Positions 28,897 to 37,856 are shown, counted from the stretch's first letter. The stretch: DNA of 64,000 nt from JAFGXT01 sp963677165 (GCA_963677165.2 CAXXSX010000002.1:4216001-4280000); one strand, 5' to 3'. A program made the numbers and translations. Notes: generated from the letters alone by a model not told the origin.

Positions 28897-29697
28897 ATGA
28901 AAAATATAACTTTGGTAGTATTGTTTTTTATTACGCTAGGCTGCTATTGTCAATCCTCAAAGGTCAGGACGGATAATTACTACGTATTGTCGATTCCTGA
29001 TAATTTTTCCACGACAAACTTATTGCAGGAATCTGAATATAAAAAAGATTACAAGTTATTTAAAGACTGCGATAACGTATACGTTAAAGTTAAAGCAGAA
29101 TATAAATTCTCAGATGCATATCAGAATTTTACGGGAAAATATAGAAATAACACTATAACCGATTGTATCAAATGTGAACTGTTCTTTGGAATAGATATTC
29201 TGGGAGATAAAAATGGCAAGCGGGAATTGATTAAGAAATTGCCTGCTAAAAAAATACTGACTCTCTATGCTGTGGGAGGGAAATATCCCAGAGCAATTTC
29301 ACTTGGCGAACTGGATACAAGTCATCCCTATGACGGAAATGGAATCCAAACTCAGTGTTTGTATAATAAAGATGAAAAAGATTCTCTACCAATAGTTTGC
29401 CATTTCTATGCAGATGCCAGATTTCACGAAGATGACAGCACTTTCAGTGTAAAACTGCGGCAATGGGATTTATGGATAGGACAATATGGCGAAGATAGTG
29501 CGTTGACTGCAGGTAACCTGCATTATTATCCACGAGTTTTAGAGAGCAAGCAGGGAAAAACAAAAGAACTGCTATCGCCTGCTACCGCTAAAATCAACGT
29601 TCTGGCGCTTAATAAACATAGTAATTTCTTATCTCCGGATTTCAGGCCCATAAATATTGAAAAGTTAAAATTCGATTATTGCAACCGTATTGGCTAA
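28897..29697 (+). CDS. putative lipoprotein of unknown function
   Basis: This 266-residue protein has a lipoprotein signal ending FITLGC (Cys16) and a strong AGGAGG site 6 nt before the ATG, so it is likely expressed. No family is recognised. It is rich in Lys/Asp/Tyr with KKLPAKKIL and WDLWIGQYGED blocks. It follows a junction repeat but has no toxin fragment directly in front. It may be an orphan immunity protein or an unrelated cargo gene. Confidence 0.6.
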   Translation: MKNITLVVLFFITLGCYCQSSKVRTDNYYVLSIPDNFSTTNLLQESEYKKDYKLFKDCDNVYVKVKAEYKFSDAYQNFTGKYRNNTITDCIKCELFFGIDILGDKNGKRELIKKLPAKKILTLYAVGGKYPRAISLGELDTSHPYDGNGIQTQCLYNKDEKDSLPIVCHFYADARFHEDDSTFSVKLRQWDLWIGQYGEDSALTAGNLHYYPRVLESKQGKTKELLSPATAKINVLALNKHSNFLSPDFRPINIEKLKFDYCNRIG

Positions 29698-29946
29698 AGC
29701 GAAATGGAAAATGAAAGCAACAAACAACTACTTCTTTTCCATGGAGCAAAAAGTTTTGATGGAATCTTTTTTATGAAAATCAATAAATTGCTGGACAAAG
29801 ATTACAAAGAAGGCAATTGAATTCGATAAGTGGTGCCATGTATCGAAAAAAAAGTAATTAAGCAGAAGTGGTGCCGCACATCGAAAAAGTACTAGATGGA
29901 AACTCATTCGCAGTAAAAACACTGAAACGAAAAAAGGAATAATTTA
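29698..29946 (+). repeat. spacer with GTGGTGCC repeats
   Basis: Two copies of GTGGTGCC(A/G)NNNATCGAAAAA lie at 29830 and 29868, matching 25234. A 38-codon frame at 29704-29820 has no ribosome site or homology I can see. There is no supported gene. Confidence 0.5.
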
Positions 29947-30696
29947 ATGCGTTACAAAAGTATGGCATTAGCTTGTCTTTATTTAATGTTAATTGTTTCT
30001 AGTTGTATTCATAAAACAGAGGAACATCAATCAACTGATATATTAGTATCCATAAAGAAGCTGAAACAGGATAATCCAAAATGGACCGGACAATATATGC
30101 TGACTGGATCTTTTTTAGACTTGCAGTCAAATAAGAAATATAGTTCGGCAAGTTTTGAAATAATAAAATCAAACATTAAGAACATTTCCTCATTAAGAGG
30201 ATTGAAGTTAACAGGACTTGATTTATCATTATCAAATGTATCGAACCTAAGTCCAATAAAAAAAATGCCACTGACCAAGCTTAATTTGATGAGAACTCCA
30301 ATAAACAATGAAGCGTTAAAAGAGCTGAAAGGGTTAAAACTTGTTTATTTGGACATCAATGGTTGTCGTAGCGTTTCTAATCTTTCAGATATTGGTAATA
30401 TGCCATTACAATATTTAGATATTGGATTTACTAAAGTAACTGATTTGTCTCCATTACAAGGTATGCCATTAAAAGTTTTAAATCTTCAAAATACGAAAAT
30501 ATCAGATATAAGTGTACTGAAATCCTTGAAGTTGGAAATATTAATCTTATCCAATACAAATGTAACTGATTTGTCCCCATTACAAGGTATGCCATTAAAA
30601 GTTCTATCTTTTGATAATAAGAGAATTGTTGGTGGCTCTGCTATAAATGATTTTATTTTAAATCATAACTCAATAGCGGAGTCGGATGCCCCATAA
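29947..30696 (+). CDS. leucine-rich-repeat lipoprotein
   Basis: This 249-residue protein has a lipoprotein signal ending LIVSSC (Cys20) and at least five leucine-rich repeats of about 22 residues with the pattern LSPLQGMPLKVLNLQNTKI. Two repeats are nearly identical (DLSPLQGMPLKVL occurs twice), a sign of recent duplication. It has an AAGGAAT site before the ATG. LRR proteins occur as immunity proteins in toxin islands, but this style is also common generally in Lentisphaerae/Planctomycetes relatives. It is bordered downstream by a broken Rhs fragment. Confidence 0.75.
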   Translation: MRYKSMALACLYLMLIVSSCIHKTEEHQSTDILVSIKKLKQDNPKWTGQYMLTGSFLDLQSNKKYSSASFEIIKSNIKNISSLRGLKLTGLDLSLSNVSNLSPIKKMPLTKLNLMRTPINNEALKELKGLKLVYLDINGCRSVSNLSDIGNMPLQYLDIGFTKVTDLSPLQGMPLKVLNLQNTKISDISVLKSLKLEILILSNTNVTDLSPLQGMPLKVLSFDNKRIVGGSAINDFILNHNSIAESDAP

Positions 30697-30735
30697 GAGA
30701 TAACGGGGGCAGGATAATTGGATATTGGTGGCTGT

Positions 30736-30855
30736 ATGACGAAACAGGGCCGTAAGTCCTATTCCTACGGCTGGATGAAAAAGTAATGTCCATCAGCGAA
30801 AATGGCAAAGTCTCTGCTATGTATGATTACCATGTCGACGGACAGGTTGCCAAGC
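30736..30855 (+). pseudogene. frameshifted Rhs core fragment
   Basis: This is a third copy of the Rhs segment starting ATGACGAAACAGGG and ending near GACGGACAGGTTGC. Compared with 25395 it lacks one base in GGATGAA(T)AAAGTAATG, so a stop follows at once. It marks the far edge of the island, 8 bp from the hemerythrin stop. Confidence 0.8.
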
Positions 30856-30862
30856 GTATCGG

Positions 30863-31261
30863 TTATCTGACTTTTTTGTCGGCGAAAAACACTTTTAGTT
30901 TTTGATCTTCGCGGAGGATATGATCAACCAGCCATTCTTTTAGAAAGATGATTACTGACGATGGCGCGATTTCCATATTTCGCATGGATTCAGTACAGAA
31001 TTCAACTGTTTTAGCTATAAATTCGCGATGGCTACTCTGCTGATCTTCTAACTCGGGATAACCGAATTCCTTCATCAACTTTTCTTCATGCTTGAAATGG
31101 CTGTTACTGTATTCGACCATTTCATTTATGGTCTCGGAAACATTGTCATTGGAAGAGTCTTCAATAAGTTTATTTGTAATGTCGATCAATTGGCGATGTT
31201 GTTTGTCAATTGACTTGACACCGATTTTCATCTTTGAATTCCATTTTATTTTTTCGATCAT
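30863..31261 (-). CDS. bacteriohemerythrin
   Basis: This 132-residue four-helix protein carries a non-haem di-iron oxygen-binding site. Ligand candidates are His22, His55, Glu59, His78, His114 and Asp119. The family usually has a His four residues before His78. Here it is Gln74 (YPELEDQQSSH), so one ligand of the site appears replaced. The role would be oxygen storage or sensing. It stands alone between the toxin island and hisA. Confidence 0.85.
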   Translation of the reverse strand: MIEKIKWNSKMKIGVKSIDKQHRQLIDITNKLIEDSSNDNVSETINEMVEYSNSHFKHEEKLMKEFGYPELEDQQSSHREFIAKTVEFCTESMRNMEIAPSSVIIFLKEWLVDHILREDQKLKVFFADKKVR

Positions 31262-31301
31262 GATCCCTTACTCCCTTGGGTATTTTTGAAACAGCTCCCT
31301 G

Positions 31302-32066
31302 CTATTTCGTTTCCTGCTCCATATTGACAACGTCACGGTATTTTAACCGGGTTCCGCCAAAAATATCCAAGGCGCTGCCTACAGTATAGGCGATCCGGTT
31401 TTTACCGAGCTTTTTTATCATATCTATATCATCCATGGTTGATATTCCCCCTGCATAGACACAGGGAACAGGGGAATATTCTGCCATGATTCCAATAAGG
31501 TCTGTATCAATGCCTGATTGTTTTCCCTCTACATCAACAGCGTGAATCAGAAATTCGCTGCAATCAACTGAAAGCATTTCAAGGGTATCGCGATTGACTT
31601 CCAGTGAAGTGAATTTCTGCCAGCGGTCGGTAACAATATAGTATTTGCCGTTCCGTTTCCGGCAACTGAGATCAAGAACAAGGTGGTCTGCTCCAACAGC
31701 TTTTACAATTCGGTCCAGGTTTTCCCTTACGAGTTGTCCTGATTGAAAGATGAAAGAAGTCAGGATGACATGTGATGCTCCGTAATCAAGCCATTTTTGG
31801 GCGTTGTCCGCATTGATTCCACCGCCAATCTGAAGACCTCCTGGATATGCGGTAAGAGCTTCCGCTGCAGCTGAGTCGTTACCCGGTCCGAGCATAATAA
31901 CATGTCCGCCGGTAAGATTGTCGTTCTTATATAATTCGGCGTAGTAAGCTGGGGAATGGGCGGAAATAAAGTTGGTTTCCAGGCCGCTGCCTGAGTCTTT
32001 CAGGCTGGAGCCCACAATTTGTTTGACTTTGCCGTCATGTAGATCAATACAAGGTCTAAAATTCAT
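31302..32066 (-). CDS. HisA, eukaryote-type phosphoribosyl isomerase
   Basis: It catalyses the ProFAR to PRFAR isomerisation of histidine synthesis. The start at 32066 is used because family members begin FRPCIDLHDGKVKQIVG; the frame is open to 32102, overlapping the previous gene. The 254-residue barrel has the catalytic Asp in CIDLHDG, QIGGGI, and AGGIS with the following helix. The extended DLSCRKRNG...WQKFT insertion resembles fungal/plant HIS6-type HisA rather than the usual bacterial form. No other his genes are nearby. Confidence 0.82.
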   Translation of the reverse strand: MNFRPCIDLHDGKVKQIVGSSLKDSGSGLETNFISAHSPAYYAELYKNDNLTGGHVIMLGPGNDSAAAEALTAYPGGLQIGGGINADNAQKWLDYGASHVILTSFIFQSGQLVRENLDRIVKAVGADHLVLDLSCRKRNGKYYIVTDRWQKFTSLEVNRDTLEMLSVDCSEFLIHAVDVEGKQSGIDTDLIGIMAEYSPVPCVYAGGISTMDDIDMIKKLGKNRIAYTVGSALDIFGGTRLKYRDVVNMEQETK

Positions 32067-32088
32067 GAAAATACCTTTTTCAGTAGAA

Positions 32089-32940
32089 TCAATTGCTGCC
32101 ACTGTCGTAAGTTTGATCTTCTAAATTAAGAATAATGCGCCATTCGCGGTTGCCGCAAACTACGGTATCCCACTGGGCGTTTTTCTGGCGAATGACCTTT
32201 TGTCCTTTGGTTGCATAGGAATATGTACCAGTGCCACTCTTGCGTCTGACAATTTTCATGGCACATTCCTGCAGGTTTGGGAAATTGATAAAAGGTTCAT
32301 CCTTGAATATGTTTAAGCCGATTTCTTCGTGGTTGGTGTCGTATATAATAAGTCCATCTTTCTGCATTACCCAGATATTGAGGTTTAATCCCTGAATCTG
32401 ACTTTTTACAATATTATCAAGCATTTTGGTTACTGCTATTTGAACATATATTGCTCCTTCGGCAATATGGTCGGTCTCATATACTGGAATCGCATAGTTT
32501 ACGACGTTGATATTCAGTGTGTTGGTAAACATTCTGCCGAGATAACTGGAGCAGGATTTTGTTAATTCGGAGATTCTTTTTTCATCGGGAATATCCTGTT
32601 TAAGTCCGGCTTTTTGATAATATGCTTCAGGAAATAGCTCAATACGTTTTGCATTAAGATCCAGTGAACCGCTCATACGTACATATGCAGTTGTTTCCTG
32701 AAGTCGTTGCAAAGCTCCCATAGTGCCGGGGCCCTGCATTTTTTCTTGACTGAGGCGTACCGAGGCCATTCTCATTGCATTGTTGTATTGATTGAATTGA
32801 CCTACAATACGGGTTTTTATGTCATTCAGGGCAGCAAGGTCGGTTGCAGTTGGCTGTCTTCCTGTTAATATGGTAATACTTTCCGGCGATTTACACGAAG
32901 CCAGAAGTATGCAAAAACATATAGCAACTAAAAATCTCAT
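32089..32940 (-). CDS. lipoprotein with PDC/Cache-like sensor domain
   Basis: The ATG at 32940 (MRFLVAICFCILLASC) is preferred to the GTG at 32946, as GAGG lies 5 nt before it. It encodes 283 residues, with the lipobox Cys at about 16. The body has a long helix, then a Cache-like part with YAIPVYETDHIAEGAIYV, KDGLIIYDTN and a conserved GTGTYSY...WDTVVC..REWRI end. This is an extracytoplasmic ligand-sensing fold without any attached signalling domain. It precedes hisA by 22 bp. Confidence 0.65.
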   Translation of the reverse strand: MRFLVAICFCILLASCKSPESITILTGRQPTATDLAALNDIKTRIVGQFNQYNNAMRMASVRLSQEKMQGPGTMGALQRLQETTAYVRMSGSLDLNAKRIELFPEAYYQKAGLKQDIPDEKRISELTKSCSSYLGRMFTNTLNINVVNYAIPVYETDHIAEGAIYVQIAVTKMLDNIVKSQIQGLNLNIWVMQKDGLIIYDTNHEEIGLNIFKDEPFINFPNLQECAMKIVRRKSGTGTYSYATKGQKVIRQKNAQWDTVVCGNREWRIILNLEDQTYDSGSN

Positions 32941-33045
32941 ATTCACCTCTAAATAAAGCTTGATTAGGAATTCGTATCGTTATAGATTAATTACGTCTAA
33001 TATAGAATACAATTTATTCTTTTTCAAAAGTTCTGGAGAAACTTC

Positions 33046-35244
33046 ATGATTATTTCAGGCGAGCTTTCACTCGCACAACAACGGACGAGCCGTAAATGGT
33101 GGCTTGTTTTTAATATGCTGAACGCCGCTTCTTTTGTATGCGTGGCAGATAATGTTTTGTACCTGTTTGCGATAGAGATGGGGTGTCCGCAGTATATTCT
33201 GCCGATAATTGCTTCGTTTATGTATATAGGTTTTATGGCGATGCCGCTTGGCAAGCTTCTTACTGCGCGAATCGGGGCCACATATTCCATCTCTTTTTTC
33301 TGGATTTCGCGAAATCTGTTTGCGCTATTTACTGCGTCGGCACCATGGGTTATGGAGTTAACGCACTCGGCATGGGCCGGGATTGCCGTGGTATTGACTG
33401 GAGCGTTCGGGTTTTATGCTTCCCGCTCGGCCGGAGTGGTTTCAATGAACCCGGTTATGGGGGAGATTACCGATACCCATATTCGTGGAAAATTCAATTC
33501 AACCCAGCTGTCCACGTTTAATTCAATCGCGATTATAGGGCTTGCCGCGATCAGTTTGATTATGAAAAAGTATTCATCGCTGAGCACATATCAGTGCATT
33601 ATTCTTTTTGGCGCCTGTGCCGGGTTTTGCGGTGGATATGTCATGACCAGAGTGACGGAGTCAAATGCGCCTCGGGAATCTGCCAGGGAACCGGTGTGGG
33701 ATTCGTTCAGAAAAGCGTTGCGTGACCGATTGGGGAAGAAACTGATTATTGCCAATGTTGCCGGGTTGTCTGGTATTGTGATTGTTTTGCCGGTATCACT
33801 GGCGGCACTGAAGTCGGGATACGGCGTAAGCGATTCTGTGGCGATTTTATTTGTGCTGGTTCAATTTTTCGGAGGAATCGTGATTTCTGTTTTGAGCGGA
33901 ATTGTTTCTCGTGAAGCCGGCCCCCGGCCGGTTGTCATCATTTCGTTCTCGTTACTGCTGGTTTCGTGTTTGATGTGGATTATGGCTCCGACTGAATTTA
34001 TTTGGTTTTATGTGTTCTGGATTTTTTTGTTGAACGGGGCAGGGGGGACTGGTACGCCAATGGCGTTGTCACATTATTTTCTTAACGCTGTTCCAGCTAA
34101 GTCCAGAATCAGTTATTCGTTACTCGTAAGTCTTATTGCCGGTCCGACCGCTGGTCTGTTTAGTTTTGTTGTCGGCAGCGGTTTGTTGAAGCTTCTGCCG
34201 CATCTTGGATGTACTGGAATGAATTTATACCGGATCTATTTTTGCATTGTACCGGTGATGCTGATTGTTTTTCTAGTGATGCTAATGACTCTTGAACGGC
34301 TCAGGGACTGGAATGTCGGAAAGTTGCTTGGACTGGCTCTTGCTCCTCGTGATTTTCGGGCCTTGCTGCTCTTGAATAAAGTGGATAAAACAGTAAGTCC
34401 TTCACAGGAAATCGAAAATATCGAACGCCTTGGTCATGTTCATTCCGAGTTGACTGCAGACAAAATTCTTGATTATCTGGAGACGCCGAAGTATCTGGTG
34501 CGTAGTAAAGCATTAATGGCATTACGCGAGGTTCCGTTTGGAGAAAAAGTTGAAAATAAATTGATTGAAGAGTTAAAATATGGAACATATACAACGGCTC
34601 CGCTTGCTGCGATGATACTAGGGGAACGAGGGGTTTCCAGAGCGGTGCCGTTTTTGCGTAAACAGCTTGAGTCTGATAATGTATATCTGGTGGGGCGGGT
34701 AACAGTGGCGTTGGCACAGCTTAATGATCAATTTTCTCTTGACCGGATAAAGAAGATTTTTGTTGAAACTGATAACCAATTTCTTATTATCAACAGTGCT
34801 GCCGCGCTGAACATTATCGGCGATCCGGAAGCTCTGGAGCTATTGTTGGAAAAGACCTTGCAGGATGGACTGGATCGCTCGGTCCGCGCTGAAATTTACA
34901 GTGTTGTCGCGGAAATGGGAGATGTGGGTGATGCTTTTTACAGGTTGTTTAAGTTGTTTTTTACCCGTAAGGAATTGCGTAATTCGCTTTGTCTTGGTTT
35001 TTTTGAGGAGTTGCACACTGATCCATTGTCGAAAGAACTTATAAAATCGGTAAATAAAATCAATAAGGATGAAACCGATTCTGCTGACTTGATCAAACTG
35101 ATCATTGATGCTACTTCAGGCAGTTCTCTGAAGTTGTTGAATATTATTGGAGCGTTTTTGCAAAATGCGCCGCATGAACGCCTGAAAAAGATTCTTCTCT
35201 TTTGTCTGGCGGGAATCTGCCGTAAAAACGGACGGTTATTATAA
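33046..35244 (+). CDS. MFS transporter fused to HEAT-like repeats
   Basis: This 732-residue protein has about 12 membrane helices in residues 20-425, with an MFS-like fold (ITDTHIRGKFNSTQLSTF loop). A cytoplasmic region of about 300 residues follows, with repeated helical pairs (KYLVRSKALMALREV, TTAPLAAMILGERG, DNVYLVGRVTVALAQL, INSAAALNIIGDPEA) of HEAT/PBS-lyase type. The fusion suggests transport gated by, or scaffolding, a protein partner. The substrate is unknown. It converges with and overlaps rnhA by 6 bp. Confidence 0.78.
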   Translation: MIISGELSLAQQRTSRKWWLVFNMLNAASFVCVADNVLYLFAIEMGCPQYILPIIASFMYIGFMAMPLGKLLTARIGATYSISFFWISRNLFALFTASAPWVMELTHSAWAGIAVVLTGAFGFYASRSAGVVSMNPVMGEITDTHIRGKFNSTQLSTFNSIAIIGLAAISLIMKKYSSLSTYQCIILFGACAGFCGGYVMTRVTESNAPRESAREPVWDSFRKALRDRLGKKLIIANVAGLSGIVIVLPVSLAALKSGYGVSDSVAILFVLVQFFGGIVISVLSGIVSREAGPRPVVIISFSLLLVSCLMWIMAPTEFIWFYVFWIFLLNGAGGTGTPMALSHYFLNAVPAKSRISYSLLVSLIAGPTAGLFSFVVGSGLLKLLPHLGCTGMNLYRIYFCIVPVMLIVFLVMLMTLERLRDWNVGKLLGLALAPRDFRALLLLNKVDKTVSPSQEIENIERLGHVHSELTADKILDYLETPKYLVRSKALMALREVPFGEKVENKLIEELKYGTYTTAPLAAMILGERGVSRAVPFLRKQLESDNVYLVGRVTVALAQLNDQFSLDRIKKIFVETDNQFLIINSAAALNIIGDPEALELLLEKTLQDGLDRSVRAEIYSVVAEMGDVGDAFYRLFKLFFTRKELRNSLCLGFFEELHTDPLSKELIKSVNKINKDETDSADLIKLIIDATSGSSLKLLNIIGAFLQNAPHERLKKILLFCLAGICRKNGRLL

Positions 35245-35754
35245 ACCAAGCGAAAGCGTGTCTTGCATTGTTTCTTTGGGGTCCGTAAAGCCGTGATCGT
35301 CCTGTAATCCGTTTCCGGTTGCGGCGGCTACTGCCAGTTCGTCGCAGCGGTTGTTTTCAACATTCGATGCATGGCCTTTTACCCAGACGAATTTGACTTG
35401 ATGTGCTTTGCACAGGTCAAGCATTCGCTGCCAAAGATCGGGATTTTTGGCCATTTCGTCTTTATTGCGCCGCCAGTTGTTGGCCTGCCAGCGTTTTGCC
35501 CACCCCTTGGTCATGGCGTTAACCAGGTATTTCGAGTCGGAATACAGTGTTACTTCACATGGGCGCGTCAGAGCTTCAAGTCCTTTTATCGCTGCGAGGA
35601 TTTCCATGCGGTTGTTAGTGGTTTTAATATAACCTTCAGACATTTCCTTGCGGTATTTTCCGTAAATGAGAACGCATCCATAACCACCGGGTCCCGGATT
35701 TCCCTTACAGGCTCCATCAGTATATATTAATAGCTTTACAGACTTCTCTGTCAT
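35239..35754 (-). CDS. ribonuclease HI
   Basis: This 171-residue enzyme degrades RNA in RNA:DNA hybrids. All catalytic residues are visible: Asp13 (YTDGACKGNPGPGG), Glu51 (NNRME), Asp73 (YSDS), His128 (KGHAS) and Asp138. The basic handle WAKRWQANNWRRNKDE is present. It carries about 15 residues beyond the E. coli length at the C-terminus. It is divergent from the third LacI regulator. Confidence 0.95.
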   Translation of the reverse strand: MTEKSVKLLIYTDGACKGNPGPGGYGCVLIYGKYRKEMSEGYIKTTNNRMEILAAIKGLEALTRPCEVTLYSDSKYLVNAMTKGWAKRWQANNWRRNKDEMAKNPDLWQRMLDLCKAHQVKFVWVKGHASNVENNRCDELAVAAATGNGLQDDHGFTDPKETMQDTLSLGL

Positions 35755-35851
35755 TTGATTCCTTTCTCTATATTGCTTGCATAAAACATATATGAAATGC
35801 TCTGAATTACCATTGCGACGGGTTTATTTATCACTTTTTTCTTTCATGGTA

Positions 35852-35880
35852 TTGACACCGGATAATGGTAATGTTATAAT
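35852..35880 (+). promoter_or_regulatory. sigma70-type promoter
   Basis: A consensus TTGACA (35852-35857), a 17-bp spacer and TATAAT (35875-35880) lie upstream of the LacI regulator at 35957. Two operator-like repeats lie just downstream, in the expected start region. Confidence 0.8.
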
Positions 35881-35894
35881 TAAACTAAAGAATT

Positions 35895-35940
35895 TGAATC
35901 GATTTGAATTTTTTTAAATAACTTTTTGAATCGATTTAAA
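35895..35940 (+). promoter_or_regulatory. tandem AATCGATT operators
   Basis: Two TTGAATCGATTT sites have cores at 35897-35904 and 35929-35936, 32 bp apart (three helical turns). They lie between the promoter and the LacI gene. The placement is right for autorepression of the LacI-prepilin-hydrolase series. Confidence 0.7.
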
Positions 35941-35956
35941 AGAAAGAGAGAAAGAA

Positions 35957-36937
35957 ATGACAATTTACGACATTGCTACAAAGCTGAAAGTATCACCCGC
36001 CACGGTGTCGATGGCGCTGAATGATGATACCCGGGTGGCGGAACGAACTCGCGATCGGGTACGTACCTATGCGGATAAAATCGGGTTTCGCCGAAATGAA
36101 CAGGCGCGCAATTTTCGTCTCAAACGTACCAATACCATAGCGGTAGTGGTGTACAATATTGATAATGACTTCTGGAGCGGCGTGGTAAAAGCGATCGAGG
36201 ATCAGATGGGCGATTCCTATAGCGTTATTCTCTGTAATACGGAGGAAAGTCTTGAGAAGGAAAAACGGGTGATTGCCAATCTGCACCAGAGACAGGTTGA
36301 TGGTATCATTATCCAGCCGGTACCCTCGGATTACAGTCATCTCGAGGCGATGAATAAGGCTGGAATTCCGGTGGTTCTGTTTGAGAAGACCGAGAGTGAA
36401 GAACTTTCTTTTGTAAAGGGAAATGACCGTAAAGCCGCGCGAAATCTTACCCTTCAATGTATTGACGACGGTCATAAAGAAATTGCCTTTCTTTCTTTCA
36501 AGATTGATGTGATAGGAGTTCAGGATCGTGTCAGGGGATTCCGTCAGGCTTGTTTAGAATGCGGTATTGAAGAGAAAAGTGAAGTTTTTATTGCTTCTGA
36601 AATTAGTGAAGAGGCTATCGCAGAGGTTATACTCAATGATGTTGAACGTTTTTCACTTGTAATCTGTTGTGATGACCGCATTGCCTGTCTGTTAATGAAA
36701 ATTCTTAACGATAACAATATCAAAGTGCCCGAAAAAATATCAGTAACCGGCTGGAATAACAGTCGATATCTCGATTATCTGGTTACACCTTTGACTTCGG
36801 TGTGCATTCCGGTTCAGGACATGGGAATAGAGGCGGCAGAGATCATCAAAGGTTATTTGAAGGGAAATCATACCCCGGTAAAAAAATACGTAAAAGAAAA
36901 AATTGTATATAGACAATCATATAAAACCATAAAATAA
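35957..36937 (+). CDS. LacI family transcriptional regulator (cassette 3)
   Basis: This 326-residue regulator has a helix-turn-helix at residues 3-45 (IATKLKVSPATVSMALN) and a periplasmic-binding-like effector domain ending VTPLTSVCIPVQDMG. It is not closely related to the two LacI copies at the left of the window. It is preceded by a consensus promoter and two operator repeats, and followed 20 bp later by a prepilin gene. Confidence 0.9.
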   Translation: MTIYDIATKLKVSPATVSMALNDDTRVAERTRDRVRTYADKIGFRRNEQARNFRLKRTNTIAVVVYNIDNDFWSGVVKAIEDQMGDSYSVILCNTEESLEKEKRVIANLHQRQVDGIIIQPVPSDYSHLEAMNKAGIPVVLFEKTESEELSFVKGNDRKAARNLTLQCIDDGHKEIAFLSFKIDVIGVQDRVRGFRQACLECGIEEKSEVFIASEISEEAIAEVILNDVERFSLVICCDDRIACLLMKILNDNNIKVPEKISVTGWNNSRYLDYLVTPLTSVCIPVQDMGIEAAEIIKGYLKGNHTPVKKYVKEKIVYRQSYKTIK

Positions 36938-36957
36938 CAAAAAGGGAGAAACAAAAA

Positions 36958-37653
36958 ATGAAAAGGAAAAAACAATTCACACTTATCGAACTCCTGGTTG
37001 TGATCGCAATTATTGCGATTTTAGCTGCTATGCTTTTGCCGACATTGAGCAGGGCCAGAAATGTTGCTAAAGAGGCCGGCTGTAAAAATAATTTAAAGCA
37101 GATGGGGCAGGCAAGCGTATTGTATATAACTGACTATAAAGATTATTTTCCCGTAACACAGCATGCTACCTCAATTGAAGGTACTGTGGTCTGCCACTGG
37201 TGGCAACGCATGGCCCCCTACTTAAGCAATAACAGAAATATATTTGTTTGCCCTATGGCTACTCCTGGTCAAGGGGTTAATAGCGAAGACCATACGGACA
37301 ATTACTATTATCGCATTAATGATCTTCCGACAATAGTTAATTATTCTGCCGTGGCAACCATTGGCGGGGTTCTGGGAATGTCCTGGACGGGGGGAGCTGA
37401 TAAATACAATCCTGTACCAGTGAATCGTATGCGCTATCCATCTGAAACTGCTACAGTGCAGGATGGAAAAGGTCCTTTGCATTTGGAGGGAAATCTAAAA
37501 ACAAGCGATAGTAATTATCTTGAGTATTTCAGGCATGACCTTAAATCCAACTTGTTATTCATTGATGGTCATGTTGAATCTATAAGGGGCCCTGGAGAAA
37601 CAACCACCCCCCTTGATATTTATGTCTGGCAATATCCGGATCGGGCTCACTAA
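36958..37653 (+). CDS. prepilin-type N-terminal methylation domain protein
   Basis: This 231-residue protein has MKRKKQ before FTLIELLVV, a hydrophobic helix to about 30, an SRARNVAKEAGCKNNLKQM stalk, and a C-terminal RHDLKSNLLFIDGHVE segment matching H-X9-DG. Gln replaces the usual Gly before the mature F. A ribosome site (AAAGGGAG) precedes it. It sits between the LacI regulator and the secreted hydrolase at 37857. Confidence 0.87.
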   Translation: MKRKKQFTLIELLVVIAIIAILAAMLLPTLSRARNVAKEAGCKNNLKQMGQASVLYITDYKDYFPVTQHATSIEGTVVCHWWQRMAPYLSNNRNIFVCPMATPGQGVNSEDHTDNYYYRINDLPTIVNYSAVATIGGVLGMSWTGGADKYNPVPVNRMRYPSETATVQDGKGPLHLEGNLKTSDSNYLEYFRHDLKSNLLFIDGHVESIRGPGETTTPLDIYVWQYPDRAH

Positions 37654-37661
37654 TTTTTTAA

Positions 37662-37697
37662 TCCGTACGACGGATGACTTTACCGCTTCTAAGCTTT
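37662..37697 (-). repeat. dispersed CGTCGTACGGA repeat, inverted copy
   Basis: The reverse complement reads AGAAGCGGTAAAG...CCGTCGTACGGAT, related to the copies at 43577 and 54244. It lies 8 bp after the prepilin stop in a 200-bp gap before the hydrolase. Nothing else is seen in that gap. Confidence 0.55.
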
Positions 37698-37856
37698 AGT
37701 TGCCAGGAAGCGGGAAACATTAATATATCGGTTTTTACTTTTCCCTGCTTGCAGCTAAAGTCGCTTTTGTGGTTTTGTATGCTTCCTGAGGTGTGCTTGC
37801 TGCATCGAAAATAGAATGAATAAAACAATTTTTTATATAGAACATAAAGGATTTTT

